A DNA stretch of 64,000 nucleotides from Montifringilla adamsi (Eukaryota; Chordata; Aves; Passeriformes; Passeridae), in the NCBI GenBank assembly GCA_017590115.1, contig JAGGNK010006559.1, forward strand, positions 1,631,054 to 1,695,053, written 5' to 3'. Below the pieces are notes generated by a model. The model was not told where the DNA came from, made no database searches, and saw only the letters and a list, made by a program, of their open reading frames with translations. The stretch's first letter is position 1. Each line of letters starts with the position of its first letter. The translations under genes and the position numbers were made by a program. Shown here piece after piece: positions 1 through 12,782 of this stretch.

Positions 1-243
1 CTGCACATACTAATGCTTAAATAAGAGGAGAAAGCAGCTCACCTCCTGCCCTTTCAGCAGAAGAAAGGTCCCATTCTCCCTGACCTTCCTCAAACACAGT
101 GGGGAAAGGTTAAAGCTGGAGTGCACGCAATGGATATCTCTCTCCTTTTTAAGGAGATATTTCACAGAAAAGCGACAGTTCAACGCAACCTCGACTTGCA
201 AAATGCTCTTTCACAGAGATAAACCGTGCCCAGCCCCTCTGAC

Positions 244-424
244 CTCGCTTGGGTTTCGGGAAGCTCTCGTGCAGCCGGAAGACGACGCGCTCCACGAAGT
301 GCTGGATGTCGCACTGCTCGGGGCCCCGCACGAACACCATCCAGTCATGGGTGAACCCCTCCGTGGTCGGCTTCTTGCGCAGCTGGGCTCGGTGCCCCAG
401 CTCCAGCTTCACCTGCACCGTGCA
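244..424 (-). CDS. MLLT1: MLLT1 exon 2, first half of YEATS domain
   Basis: 181 bases between an acceptor CAG (plus-strand ctg at 425-427) and a donor GTCAGA (from 243). It codes residues 5-64 and leaves one base (phase 1), as expected for the following V/C codons of the family. Confidence 0.95.
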
Positions 425-3400
425 CTGCGTGGGGACAGAGGCGGGAGCGTCAGCAGAGAGAACACAAAACCGTGCTGAGGACACCGCATCCGCCAGGGAA
501 CACAACAGCCCCCATGTGGGGATCGGCCTCAGACGGCAAACCGCGGTTATGGACGGCAAAGCTGCCACAAAAAAAGCTCCCAGCACCATTTCATACCTGT
601 TTTCTTCCTAATATTCACATTGCAGAGAAAGCAGCTCTAAAAGAGCGATCGGTTTCTCTGCCTCACTTATCAGTTAAATTGTCAGCAAAGTCCTAATTGA
701 GGAATCTTTATTTCTAGAAAGTGTCAGAGACAGAACTTGATGTTCACAGCTTACAGAATTCACAGCACTGACAGAAAACTCATCTTGAAACAGGAAAAAT
801 CAGATCATGAATTGGTGGTTTATGATATTCTCTAGAATATATCACTCACCAGAAGAAAATTATGTTTCCTGTATGGTTCTAAATATATTTTATTATCTCA
901 CTTTCAAAGACCAAGTTAACATATCTGCCTGTACAATGTCCAACACTAAACTGACCTAATTCTGATTTGCACTCCTAAATCCTACTCCAACCTCTGAGTA
1001 ACAGAGAAGGTGTATTCCATGTCAGGCTCAAAGCAGAAAAATCCTATTAAGTGCCTTAAAAACCAAATGAAGTTAATGGTGAAAATCCACATAGTATTGC
1101 AGACTTCACAGCCAGGAGAAAGGAAATGAATTAAACAGATGTAACAGAGAAAAGGCAAATGGGAATCAGACACAAAATAAATCAAGGAAATCTTTAGAGC
1201 CACATTTGTAGACAGAGAAACACACTCAAGGTACCCAACTTTTGTGCAGATTTGTTACACAAACCAGAGCAGCAATAGTGATTCCAAACTAAACCTACCA
1301 AAATCCAGCTTCAGCACCAGGAGGCTCATAGAAAAAGGGGCTGGTTTTAGTCCCTACTCCATTCTTCACTTCAGGCTTGAAAATAAGTGTCTTGCACTTC
1401 CTAGCAAGTCCCAATTACCATTGGGAGAGGCAGCATTATTTGTCATTACGTGTATTACATGTTGACCTGGAGCCAAACCAAGGGCATGTTAGACAATGAG
1501 CAGGGAAAGAGAAAGCTTCCTGAGCTCCAGACAAATGTTTAGGGAAAGTATCATCCTTATTTTCTCCCTGACACACTGCAGCAAGGAGTGTGTTCACAAT
1601 TAATGCTCAAAAACCACTTTGCATCTCCAACCCGAGATTTTTTCCAGAACATGGTGAATACTTGCTGAAAAAGCACAAGTGACTCCATCTCAGCCTTCTT
1701 GTCTTTGTAAAAAGCTCTCACAGGAGGTCTGCAGAGCACCAGGCATCAAAGCCTGACCTCCCAAATTGCAGTCCAGTTCCAATTTCAACCATAAGCCTTA
1801 ACACACTCTTTCAGGCAGCTTAAATCTTCACAGCAAAATACCTCCAGCCACCCAACACATCAATCCTAAGGCTCGGGGACAAACTCATCTCATTAACTCC
1901 TTCACCATTATTGCTACAGCATTTCTTTGGGATACCTTCCTCTGCAAGTTCTCTTGGCAGGCCATTTTTTCCTGTTCTTAAGGCTTATCTACAGCAGCTC
2001 CACCTCGCTCCTGCACTAAGAACCAATGCCCAGGGCCGGCTGCTCTTTCATGTCGCATTAAGGGCTGAGAAGAAAGGCAAGGTGTGCTTCTCTCCCAGCA
2101 CAGCAATCCCTCCAACGCTGCAAAAGCATTATGGAGCCAGCCTGCCGAAATCCTCAGCTCACATTGGAGTGTGCCTGCAGGCCTGCTTTATCTGGGATGC
2201 TTCCCACAGTGTTCACATCCCCTGAGCCAGTCTGTGCCGCAGCCTCACGTTATCGATTCCGTAATTACCCTTTAAATCCTGCTACTGTTGCCAATTACTA
2301 CCCCTCTCCTGAGAAGTGCAAATGACTGTCAGGCTACAAAATCTGCCTTTCCGAGTTGAAACGGCTGAGAAATTGGAGCTGAGAACCAGATGGGGCTGTG
2401 TGGAAGAGACCGAAATTAAACATAAAAGAGAACTGTTTAACTGAGAGTGAAAGTTGTACTTGCTGCACTCCTCACACCCTGCTCCAATTAACAATCGCTG
2501 TGAATTAAGCCAGAAGTTGAAACACATTTGAAAATAAGATCTCCCAACATAACCAGCATCCAAAGTTGCTCCGCTGAAAATGGAGGGTTTTTTCCTTTTT
2601 TTCCAAGCGTGTCTCTCAACAAAGGGAAATCAGGATCCTATTCAAACAATTTGTAATAATACAAAGGAGCCTGCTTTCAACTTCTCAATAAACATTCTGA
2701 AGGCTGCTCTGGTTTTTGTTTGATGTGCTAATTGCCTGAAAGCCATCAGCAGCTCCCATTCCCGCTCCTGCGGGTGATTATCCGGGATAGCGGGGCTCGT
2801 TCCGAACCTCGGCCCGGGAGGTACCTGTTACCCGCTCCCCGCACACAAAAGGCTCCCCATCCACATCACCTCAGGTAAACATCCCGCACGCATCCTGGGA
2901 CCCCCCTGGCCTGCAGGGACTCTCCGGGTGGCATTAACCCTTCGCGGTGGCATTAACCCTTCCGGGCGCGGCTCGGGGCGGGGGGGGGGTCGCCCCCTGG
3001 CACGTCCCTCCCCGGCAATAATCCCAGGCAGGAATTTGCGGGAAATGCTGCTCACACCCCCCGCCGCGGGCGAGGCTGCAGCGGCCGCCCACGGAGGGGA
3101 GAGGGCTGAAACCCCCCCAGAAGGGTGTGGGGAGGTGTCCCCCCTCAATGGGATTAGGGAGGGGGTGTGACCCCTAAATGCGGGTGGGAAGGAGGAGTCC
3201 CCATCAAATGAAGGGTGTGATGTGCCCCCCCAAATGGGACTGGGGAGATGATGTACCCCCCAAATGGGGGGTGTGGAGGAGGTGTGTCCCCCAAATGGGG
3301 GGTTGGGGAGGAGGTGTGCCCCCCCAAATGGGATGGGGGAGGAGGTGTGCCTATGCAAAAGGTGCGGGAAGGAAGAGGTGTGCACCCCAAATGGGATTAA

Positions 3401-4024
3401 GGAGACGTGTCCCCCAAAAGGACAGTGGGAAGAAAGGCGTGCACGCTCCCCAAATTGGGGGTGAGAAGGAGGTGTGACCCCTCCCAAACTGGATTGAGGG
3501 GATCTGCCTCCCCCAAAAGGGTGTGAAAAGGAGACGTGCCCCCTAAATGGGGCTTGCAGGGAGGAGGTGTGCCCCCACAAAGGGGTGTGAGGAGGACGTG
3601 TGCCGCCCAAATGGGATTGGAAAGGAGATGTGCCCCCGCACCAGGGTGTGGGTAGGAGGAGGTGTGCCCCCCAAATGGGACAAGGAGATCTCCCCCCAAA
3701 AGCAACTGTGGAGGAGGTGTGCCCCCCCACAGAGAACGGGGAGGAGGTGTCCCCCTTAAAGGGTGTGGGGAGGACATATACCCCACCAATATGAGGGGTT
3801 GGGAGGAGGTGTGCCCCCCAAAGAGGGTGTGAGGAGCAGATATGTCCCCCCAAAGGGGGGCGATGCCGCCCAGCCCCCCCTTCCCGAGGACAGGGGCGGC
3901 CCCCCCATTCAGGGTCCCTTCCCGGGGGTCCCTCCCCTACGTGCCCCCCATTCTGAGGGGGGGGCGGCACCGCCCCACCCCTCCGGCAGCGCGGCGCGGC
4001 CGCTCCCCTCACCTGATTGTCCAT
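244..4024 (-). CDS. MLLT1: MLLT1 (ENL), YEATS-domain chromatin reader, 5' coding part (partial)
   Basis: Two coding exons on the minus strand: 4013-4024 encodes M-D-N-Q, and 244-424 encodes residues 5-64 plus one base of codon 65. The remainder lies past position 1. The peptide [20 protein letters not shown] and what follows match vertebrate ENL, not its paralogue AF9: ENL starts MDNQC and has QCDIQHF where AF9 has HSNIQHF. The YEATS domain reads acylated H3 lysines; ENL recruits the super elongation complex and the DOT1L complex in the nucleus. F28, H56, S58 and F59 of the acyl-lysine pocket region are all present at the expected positions. Differences from human ENL include K50R, W54R and D57E, the last two AF9-like or neutral. 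The gene is truncated only by the window edge. Confidence 0.95.
425..4012 (-). other. MLLT1 intron 1
   Basis: About 3.6 kb of intron. Positions 430-2800 are AT-richer unique sequence with no open frame of interest; around 2240-2300 is a run with homeobox-like TAAT/ATTA sites that could be a conserved element. Positions 3120-3870 are a minisatellite (separate entry). I see no other gene here. Confidence 0.75.
3120..3870. repeat. G-rich minisatellite in MLLT1 intron 1
   Basis: About 20 imperfect copies of a roughly 30-35 base unit of the form GGGAGGAGGTGTGCCCCCCA followed by AATGGGAT. The C-run and G-runs make long open frames in several phases that are repeat artefacts, not proteins. Confidence 0.9.
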
Positions 4025-4720
4025 GGCTGGGCACAGCAGCGCCGCGGGCCCCGCTCGCTCGCTCCCGCCGCCGCGGCGGTTTCGCTGCCCGGTCGGCGGG
4101 GCGGGGGGGGAGAGAATCTCTTCCCCCGCTCAGTCCACGAGCGAAGCCGCTCTGTCCGTCCCCCCCACCCCCCTCCCCACCGCCTCGGCCGCCGCCTGCT
4201 CGGTCGCGGCCCCTCACGGCCCCGCCGCCCGCCTCATTGTGTGTCACTCACAGGCAGCGCCAGCCCCGCGCCCGCCCCGCGGAACCGGAAACCGCCTCAG
4301 CGCCACAGCGGCCCCCGCGCGCCGCCAATGCCCGCGCGCCGCACACCGCGGGGCGCGGCCCCGCCCTCCTGCCTGTGATGGACAAGAGTACTCACCAATG
4401 AGAGGCGGGCGGGCTGCGGAGTGGGCGGGCCTGTGGGCGGGGCTGGCGCTGTGGGTCAGGCGGGGGGCGGCAGCGGGGTCCGGCCGCCCCCCCCCCACCC
4501 CCGTGAGGGGCGATGTGGCGGCCGCTCCGCTCCGGCCGCTGTCCCGGTGCTGTCCCCGCTTCTGTTCCCCGCGATGTTCCTCTTAGTGCACAGCCAACAC
4601 AGGGACCAGGCGTGTGGGCCTCGCCGTGCGCTCCCCGCCGCGCCATCCCGCCCCTTCTCCTCCCATCCCGCCCTCGGTCCACGTTTCCCCGACGGTGTGT
4701 TAATTCCCGACACAAATGAG
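3900..4720. promoter_or_regulatory. CpG island, MLLT1 promoter and 5' UTR
   Basis: Very GC-rich with dense CpG, covering the MLLT1 start codon and the sequence upstream of it on the minus strand (4025-4720). No TATA box is evident, as usual for CpG-island promoters. The transcription start cannot be fixed from sequence; about 4250-4380 is likely. Whether it also fires to the right is unknown; no plus-strand gene is visible. Confidence 0.8.
4013..4024 (-). CDS. MLLT1: MLLT1 exon 1 coding part (MDNQ)
   Basis: The minus strand reads ATG GAC AAT CAG followed by the donor GTGAGG. The ATG has a good context (GCC before, G after) and lies in a CpG island. The phase-0 donor joins exactly to the TGC of the next exon, giving the known ENL amino terminus. 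Only 12 coding bases, so gene finders miss it. Confidence 0.9.
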
Positions 4721-4837
4721 GTGGGAACAAGGGGAAACGAGGGAAGCCGCAGGTTTTGCGGCGGGCTGGGTAGCCCGGGATGGCCGGGCAGGGCTCGCCT
4801 CGTTCTCCGCAGCCTCGCTCCTTCTTGCGCCTTTTTT

Positions 4838-5994
4838 CTCTCCGTGTCTCCCTCACGTTCCCCCGTCTCAGTTTTCCCCTCGTTGTCTTTCATTTTCCTT
4901 CAGCGCTCCCCTTTTCCTCCTGCCTATCTCTCGATTCCCCTCAGTTTCTCTCATTTGCTCTCGTTCCCCCCCCGTTTTCCCTTACTCCTTTATTCTCCCT
5001 TGTTCTCCCTCATCTTTCCTTTGCTCTCTCTCTCATTTCAATTGCCCACACTCTCATTTTCTTTCCATTTATTTCCTTTTCCTCTCAGTCTCCCTCATTT
5101 CTCCCATCAATCTCCCACATTTTCTTTCAGTTTCCATTTTACTCTTGGTGTTCCTCCTTTTTATTTCTGTTTTGCTCCTTTCCCTCTTACACTCTTTTTC
5201 ACTTGGTCTCCCTCATTTTCTTTCAGTTTCTCTCATTCCCCACTCATTATCTCTCCTTTTCTCTTCAGTTTCCCTCATGTCCCCCTCAGTTTCTATTTAC
5301 CCTGCAGTATCCCATGTTTTCTCTCATTTTCTCCCTCAATCTCATTTTCTTTCAGCTTGTCTCCTTTTCCTCCACTCTCTCATTTTTTCCTCAGTTTTTC
5401 TCATTTTCCCCCTCATTTTCTTTCCTTCCCCCCACACAATCTCCCACATTTCCTCTTAAATTTCCATTTTCCCCTTGTCTCACATATTTTTCCCCAAGTC
5501 TCCCTCTTTTCCCTCCATTTATCTCCTTTTCCCTGTGGTCTTGCTAATTTTTTTTCCCCTCAGTCTCCCAGATTTCCCCCCTCAGTCTTCCTCATTTCTC
5601 CCCTCAATCTCACACATTTCCTCTCAGTTTCCATTTTCCTCTCAGTCTCCCTCATTCCCCTCATTTTTTCCCCTCAGTCCCCTTCATTTTGCCCCTCAGT
5701 TTCCACTTTGCCCCTCACTGTCCCTCATTCTCCCCTCAGTTTCTCTCCTTTTTCCTCTCACTCTTGCTCATTTTCCCCTCATTTTCTCTCTTTTTCCCCC
5801 TCATTTTCCCCTCATTCTTCCCCTCAGCCTCCCACATTTCCTCTCAGTTCCCATTTCCCCTTCACTTCCCTCATTTCTCCCCTTTGTCCCTCATTCCCCT
5901 GCAGTTCCCTTCCCCTTCCCGCCTTCCTTCCCCCTCTCCCTCCTCTTTCTCCCTCCCGGGCAGAGTTTTCTCTTTTTTTTTTTTTTTTTTTTTT
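4838..5994. repeat. Polypyrimidine tract with degenerate CTCAGTYTCCCTCATTTTC-like repeats
   Basis: Over 1.1 kb the plus strand is almost entirely C and T, built from degenerate 15-25 base units such as cccctcagtttctctcattt, and ends in about 20 T residues at 5973-5994. It generates a spurious 535-codon frame rich in S, F, P and L. It may be partly a minisatellite grown from a pyrimidine-rich seed. Confidence 0.9.
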
Positions 5995-7114
5995 AATGCC
6001 AGTGTATTGTGAAGGGCAGTGTTATTAAGTGACAAGTTATAGCTCTCAATTTTGCCAGCCCTAAAAGAACTCAGCAAAATCTTTACAAGTGCGATTGGTG
6101 ACTGTTTCCGAGCAAAGCCTCTCAGAATTTTTCTCCGTGCAACTTTCTTGTTTGAAATAGTTTGTTGATCTCTGCGAGGCAGCAGAAAAACCCCCGTGTT
6201 AGCCAATAACTCTGTGTGTCGCTGCCTGATCGCCACAGGCGAGGATTAATCGGCTCCCAAATCGTTCTAAAGAGCCACTTTACCTCATCAACCTGATAGA
6301 GGATATTAGTGAAGCAAAATGCTTCATCGCTTCAGTTAACAACAACAACAACAAAAAAGAGCCTGATTTGGGTTCCTTTAAGTGCTCCGGTTTTAATTTT
6401 CCATGTTTCTGTCTGATGCAGTCCCAAGAGACATCTCCTTGGACAGTCCCTTTTCTTCTCCGCTGAGAAAGGGCCTCTTTCTCTGGGAGTTCTCATTGAT
6501 ATCTTTAATTGTGGACATTATTCCCATGCACGTGACTCTCGGGTCTAAATCTTTTTATTTTCTACCTCCCCATCTTGGCTATTCACTCACAGCCTCATCA
6601 CAGTCCTGGTGGTTATGTGCTCCCAGGGCTGAATATTTCCTGGGAATGTCTTCGTCTTTCCCAAGTTTGCTCTTGCTCTGCTGAATTTCCACCTTGTGCA
6701 AGAGATGTTGTTCAGACACACTAGACTCTGAACTTTTTCTTGAAAAATTCCCTGTTTCTTCCTCTGAGACATCGTTAGAATTTGCTTTTTGTTTTAATTT
6801 CCCTCAATGGCAATTTTCCCATGCTTTTATTTTTGCCCAGCCTGGTGTTAATTGTTGTTTTTGTGCTCCCCCAGTGCAGGACACAGCTTCCATCCCACTT
6901 CTGGTTTGGACACGGGTCACTCCTCCAGCTTTCAGGGGCAGGATCAGAGCAAGAACTTGGACACTTTCAAGATGGGAAACCCAGAGCCAGGTGCCTCAGC
7001 TTCCACATGCACTCTGGCAGTCCAATAACTGGGCATTAAATCACATTTTTCCTGAACAATTTGGGGTGTCCCATTTGGGGTAAGCACCACCTGGTGCTCC
7101 AAGCACTCCCTGCT

Positions 7115-7190
7115 GGGACAAGCAGTTTGGAGCTGGACTTTGCTGATCCCTGTGGATCCCTTCCAACTCAGGATATTTGATGAAGTGGCG
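7115..7190 (+). mobile_element. CR1 LINE 3'-end fragment
   Basis: Contains the typical CR1 tail wording: a tggactttgctgatccctgt-type stretch, then cccttccaactcaggatatt. Short and degraded. Confidence 0.6.
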
Positions 7191-7714
7191 TGAATGGATT
7201 AATTTAAAATGTGCTGGGGATGGCTCTTTACATTCAACTGTGAAAACACTCAAGGAGAGAAATTCCTAGAACCAGCCTTTCCTCTGCTAGCAGTTCCCAG
7301 CCTGAACTGTTTCCAGCACAACCACTGATCAAACCTACCCTGATTTTCTTTTCAAGCTCTCCTCAAAAAGAAAAAAAAAAAAAATCACAGCCAAGGGTAG
7401 AAAATTTGCCAGGCTCTTGGGGAGTTTTGGGTGCTGGGGATGCTGGAGCCAGCAGCCATCCAGGCTTCTCCAAACTCCTAATTTTGCAGGGAGATCTCAA
7501 GCTAACGAGCTGTCAGCCGAGTGCCTTCGCACCCGAGGCAGCCGTGGGCTGAGCTCCTGGTTCTTTATACCTATTCCAGCAACTTCTGGGCTTTGCAATA
7601 AGCGTCTGCAAATCCAATTAGCGTCTTTCTTTGTGGCACTGGATGCTGGCAGAGATCCGCTGTGCTGCTGCCATCTACAGTAGGGCCAGTGCCAATGGAT
7701 AAGAAACAGCCCTT

Positions 7715-7738
7715 ATTTGCATATTCAAATATGCAAAT
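7715..7738. promoter_or_regulatory. Inverted pair of octamer (POU) sites
   Basis: ATTTGCATAT at 7715-7724 and its reverse complement ATATGCAAAT at 7729-7738 flank a 4-base spacer. Each arm contains the octamer ATTTGCAT/ATGCAAAT recognised by POU-domain factors. It lies in a non-repetitive stretch (about 7530-7760) that looks like a conserved noncoding element; function is inferred. Confidence 0.55.
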
Positions 7739-10544
7739 GAGACACGACAGCTCTCCTTCATTTTTGTTTGGGTTTTTTTTTTTATTTTATTTTATTTTTC
7801 TTTCCAGAGTCTTGCCTCAAAGATCCTTGTCTCAGACTGAAAGGTGTGTGTTTAATCTGGCTTGGCCCATGGTAGGGGACCATGCCAAGGGCTGGTTCTC
7901 TCCCGTGAGAGTTTGGGATGATGGAAAATAAAGTGGAAAAAAGACTTTGCACTGCGCTTATCCCTGCCTTGGCCAGGGATGGGAAAGATTTCGGGGGCGT
8001 TTTCCCAGGTTCCAGCCCTGGGAAAGGACAACACGTTCTTTCTCTCTGCTGCCTGTGCACACTCGGATGCTTGAACGTGGCTGTTCCTGGGGAGAGTGAG
8101 CAGAGGCAGCAGCTGGGGCGTTGAGGTCAGGTGAGTCCTGGTGGTGCAGTGGGTGAAGTCCTGACAGAGCAGCTCATGCTCAGGTGTCCCCCCAGCACCA
8201 GACTGGCAGAGCCCACCCCAGCTCTTGGGATGATCTGAGCAGCAGGCAACTGCAGACAAAACTGCCCCTTGAGGCACCTCTTCCCTCTCCTGCCTCCTTT
8301 TCTCTGCAGGAGCACAGCACTGACCTGTTCACACACAGCCCCCACCATCCCCAGCAGCCCCTCCAGATCATCGTCATGCAGCCCAAGATGCCTGAATTGC
8401 TCATTTTTCCAAAAGTTCTTTCCTGTAGGTTTAGCATCCCTCACTGCGAGGTGGGCTGTACATCAGCTGTACATTGACTGCAAGTCCCTGTCATGGTTTC
8501 ATATGTCTGTGCTTGTGGCTTGCCCTTCCTGTCTCTGGAGAAACAAGTCTGTTTCACTGTTTTTCATCATTCATTATTATTTTCTCATTATTAATTTAGT
8601 TGCAGTCTTCCCTGCTTCCACTCTTGCACTGAAGACCACGACTTCTGTGGTCAGACTGGGCTCTGAGTGGCTTGGACACCAGCCAGGGAACAAGCAAGGC
8701 TGATTCCAGCACGGAAAGAATCAGGCAGTGCAGGAAAATTATCATCTTGTAATAGCTCTAAAGGATTTAAAGATTAGGGCACAAACCTCGCATTTGAGCA
8801 GGGTTTCTCTGAGAAAATTCACTCTTCCACTTCTTGCCCATGTGCAACATGCTTGAGGAAAGATCCTCAGGTTCTGGATGTCAGTGACTTCACTGCCTTC
8901 TCTGACAGCTGCAAAATGATTACAGTGGCCTTCACCCACTTCTGCAAAGCACACCCCGTGAGCCAAGTGCCCTGTGGTGTTCCCAGGATGAGCAAATGTG
9001 CAGCTGGAACCCAGAATTGGTGATATCTAAGTAAGAAGGGGCAGAGATCTTTCTCCTGGTGTGGACCAAGGCTTTGCCAACCACAGCACCACATCCTTGT
9101 GTGCAGCCTCTGAAAAATGTCCTGAACCTGAAGCTGAGGGAGGATTTGGTTCCTCTGGGGGACCTGGGTGCTGCTCTGGTCTGTGTCTGGCACAGGGTCA
9201 CCTCAGGGTGACAGGGAGAAGCTGTGAGTGAGGGCTGCAGCCACGCTGGCTCCTGGTTTGTTAATCAACACTGGGATCCCTGCAGGGAATCCTGTGCTTG
9301 TTTCAATCAGCTGTGAACCCCAGCAGTGTTTATTCTTCTGAAAAATGATTTTTTTTTGCCTGGTGTCTGCCTTCCCCTTCTGCAGTTCACACTCCACACT
9401 GCAGTGTTCACAGAACATATTTAACACTGGTGGAGTGTAGCAAAAGCCCAGATTGTTAATAACCAAAAACTCTGATTGCCAAGAAGATACTCCTAGCAAC
9501 TACTAGCTGCATCTGGGAAAAATTACAGACAGCTTGGAAATTCTTTAGTTCCTTATTAATGAAGGACTTTGTAAAAAAACCCAACCCACACTGTAATACA
9601 GTTTAGCTTAACTAAGTTCTTTTGTGCCCGAGGAAAATCTAAATTATAGCATGCTATAGCTACTGAAAAATGCAGAAGGATTTAAATGTACAATAACCCT
9701 CCGAACCAGAAGGAAGAGGGAAAATTTTCTTAGTAAGTGGGAACACAATGAGAATTTATTTTATTCTTTCTGGGTATTTAGTGCTGGTGAAAAGAGCCAG
9801 ATGAATAGTCCCAAACATGTCACGTCCCTTGCAGATGCAACATGGGCAGCACAAGCGTCCTCGAACTGCCCCGCCAACGTGACCCAGTTCTGAATGAGCA
9901 GCACCAGCTTGCTGGGGGAGAAAGGAGCCTGTCACTATTCAGCCCCTGACCCCTCTGCTCCAGGCTGTTAATGAAGGGGCCTCATTAACACCAAAGGTGA
10001 GTTTGGCATTATAATGGGCTGCTGAAGTGACACCCATCAATCCTCCCCGCTGGCTATTGAGGTGAGGCCATCTTCCCCTCGTGCTCTGCACACAGGGTCA
10101 GCTTTGGCCAAGTGATGTAACAGCCTGGTGCTGCCCAAGCTGGCCAGACCTGCCACGGGGAGAATTTCACTAGCTGGATTTGTCCCAGGCTGAATACAAA
10201 CTGCTGGCACAAGGACAGCTGGAGAAGACGGGCCCAGGCACCTCATGTGGCCACTGGAGCAAACACAATCGTGGCACAATGGGAGGGAGGGAGATTTCCT
10301 GCTGAAATCGGTGTCTGCTCTGCACAGGGCTACCAAACTCTTTGAAAGGTGCCCATCTGCATGCTGAGAGAGAGGCCACCTTGTGACTGGGGACTGTCAC
10401 CCTCGGCAGGGTGACCTTCAGGCTACTGAAAGATACCAGGTGAGGGGAAAAAATAGCTTGAAAAATAGAAATGACAAAAGGAGATCAGTAGAGAAGTCTA
10501 ACCAGCACCAAAGAGCCTGTTCTGAGTTGTGTTCTAGGTTGAAG

Positions 10545-10800
10545 AGCCCAAAATGTGAGTAGGGATTGGCTGTGGCTGTGGCTGCCCCATGCCTGGAAGT
10601 GTCCAAATCCAGGTTGGGTGGGGCTTGGAGAAACCTGAGTGAGTAGGGATTGGCTGTGGCTGCCCCATCCCTGGAAGTGTCCAAATCCAGGTTGGGTGGG
10701 GCTTGGAGAAACCTGGGATAGTGGAAAGTGTCCCTGCTCATGACAGGGGTGGCACTGGATGGGCTTTAAAGTCCCTGCAACCCCAACCATTCCATGATTC
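10545..10800 (+). mobile_element. CR1 LINE 3'-end fragment with internal duplication
   Basis: The 3' end reads ggcactggatgggctttaaa, gtccctgcaaccccaaccat and then tccatgattct, the CR1 terminus. An approximately 80-base piece (gagtagggattggctgtggc to ggagaaacctg) is present twice in tandem at about 10555-10635 and 10640-10718. Confidence 0.8.
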
Positions 10801-11139
10801 TACAAATACCCTGAGATGGGACCCCTCCCAAGGCCCTCCCAGTAATGGGAGTTTCCTAGGGCTCTAAGGTGGCAATGCAGTGGCTGCATACTCATGTTTG
10901 CCCTACTTCTGAGCATCCTGAGCTCTCCTCATCTTGTGTGGAGCCTTTTCCTCTTGGCACTGGTGTTTCTGCTATTTCCAACCCCAGTAATTCAGCCTGG
11001 TGGCTTTGAGAGCCACTGGTGTTTTCCAAGGGTAGTGGGTCCCCAGCCTGGTGCTGTGTGATGCTCTGTGCACTCAGAGCACATTGTGAGACAAAACCAG
11101 AGCTCCTGGAGCTGTTTTTCAGAGCCTGTGGCATTCCAA

Positions 11140-11480
11140 GCCTCAACCTGGAGAAAAGAAGGTTCAGGAGGGACCTTTTGGTTCTCCACAACTCCCTGAC
11201 AGGAGAGTGCAGCCATGTAGGAGTTGGGCTCTGCTCCCAGGAACAAGGGACAGGACAAAAACCAGCCTCAAGTTGGTCCAGGGGAGGTTTAGGTTGGATA
11301 TTGTGAAATTTCCTTGTAGAAAGGGTTGTAAAGCATTGGAATGGGCTGCCCAGGGCAGTGGTGAAATCACCATTGCTGGAAGTGTTCAAAAAACTTTGGA
11401 TGTGGCCCCTGGGGACATGGTTTGAATGGTGGTGGCTGAACTCAAGGATCTGAACCATTGGGATTGATTCTGGGATTGTA
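11140..11480 (+). mobile_element. CR1 LINE 3' fragment
   Basis: Runs from ggagaaaagaaggttcagga through gccaggggaggtttagattg-like wording, aagggttgtaaagcattgga and atgggctgcccagggcagtg to the tail; the canonical avian CR1 3' region, sense on the plus strand. Confidence 0.9.
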
Positions 11481-12631
11481 TGAAATTATTAAGAATTTCT
11501 GATTTATTTTTTTTTTTAGTGGATTCTAGATCAGCTGCTCCCATAATAGATTCCACTAAACTGTTTTTCTGGAATGGTGTAAAAAGAGCTTTCACCTGTC
11601 TGCACAGCAACTGCAGGAGGGGTTGCCACATATGCAAATGTATGCAAATGACCTCTGCTCTACCTGGCTCAGGTAGATACCAGCTCAGATAGTGCCCCAC
11701 GCTGCAGTGGGGGCTATGCCAATGTGCTGTGACTCAGGGCACTTGGCTGGCACTGCCATGCTGAAATTCAGCCCACTGAAACTTCAGCTTTATCAGTGCC
11801 ATCATTACCTGTGAGACAGGAGTGCCCCTGATTGCAGCAAAGCCATTTTTTAGCAGCATGGCACATCTCAAACACCCTGGAGCTGGATTTTGTTGCATAA
11901 AAGCACAGCCAGTGCAGTTTCAAGGGAGTCAGGCTGGAATATAAAGTGACAAACACATGTGACAAACACTGTTTTGACCAACACAGGGAGGATTCAGAGC
12001 TGTCACTGTGGAAGCAAAGCTGTAACAAATTCTTTGCTTTTGTTACTCAGCCATCAAATAAGCCAGGTAATACCCTCCCATGAGTGGATTCGCTGCACTT
12101 GTAAAGTTATAAACCATCAATATTTGAGCTGGATAAAGGATACAATCCATTTGGACCCATTTCACACAGTTTTGGAAGTGCACTCTGCAAACACTGCAGG
12201 TGCAGGCTGCTTGGTTTGGGTGCCTGGGCATTTTTATAGGCCAGGAGATCTATTTTAAATCCCTGTGAAATGTGTCACAAAACATCTGACATATGTGGGA
12301 AACATATTCCTGCACCGTCTGAGCAGGGTGTGAGGTCGCTGGGGAACAGCTTGAAAACAGCAATCATTTGCATATGGATATGGAGTTATTTATTTGGTGA
12401 CACCATCCCAGGGGAAGGGGGGCACGGCCCAGGTCTCTGTAGGTCACAGGCAATGTCAGGGGTGTTGAACTTGTGAGGAGTAAAATTATGAGGGCAAATC
12501 CAAATGGCTGAAGTGTTTGTGCCTGGAAATTTTTATTTGATCCTCGTAAAAATATTTTGTGGTGGGTAAGAGGCAGAAAGAGGAAAATAATGTTATTTTT
12601 GACCCTTTGCTCTGTGATATTTTAAACACTA

Positions 12632-12782
12632 AGATTAACAGAATTACAGAATGTCCCAAATTGGAAGAGACCCACAAGGATCATGAGTCCAGCTCCTGGC
12701 CCTACACACACCCCAACCATCCCTCCCTGTGCATCCCTGAGAGAGTTTGGCTTGGAAGGCACCTTAAAGATCATCTGATTCC
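12632..12782 (-). mobile_element. CR1 LINE 3'-end fragment
   Basis: Starts with cagaattacagaatgtccca and continues ttggaagagacccacaagga tcatgagtccagctcctggc, the reverse complement of a CR1 tail. Confidence 0.85.

Noticed and set aside
2828..4024. 398-codon minus-strand frame beginning MDNQV
   Set aside because: Only the first four codons are real (MLLT1 exon 1); the rest reads through the donor GTGAGG into the intron minisatellite.
4421..6028. 535-codon open frame on the plus strand
   Set aside because: It is the polypyrimidine tract translated; composition is only S, F, P, L and H with no domain.
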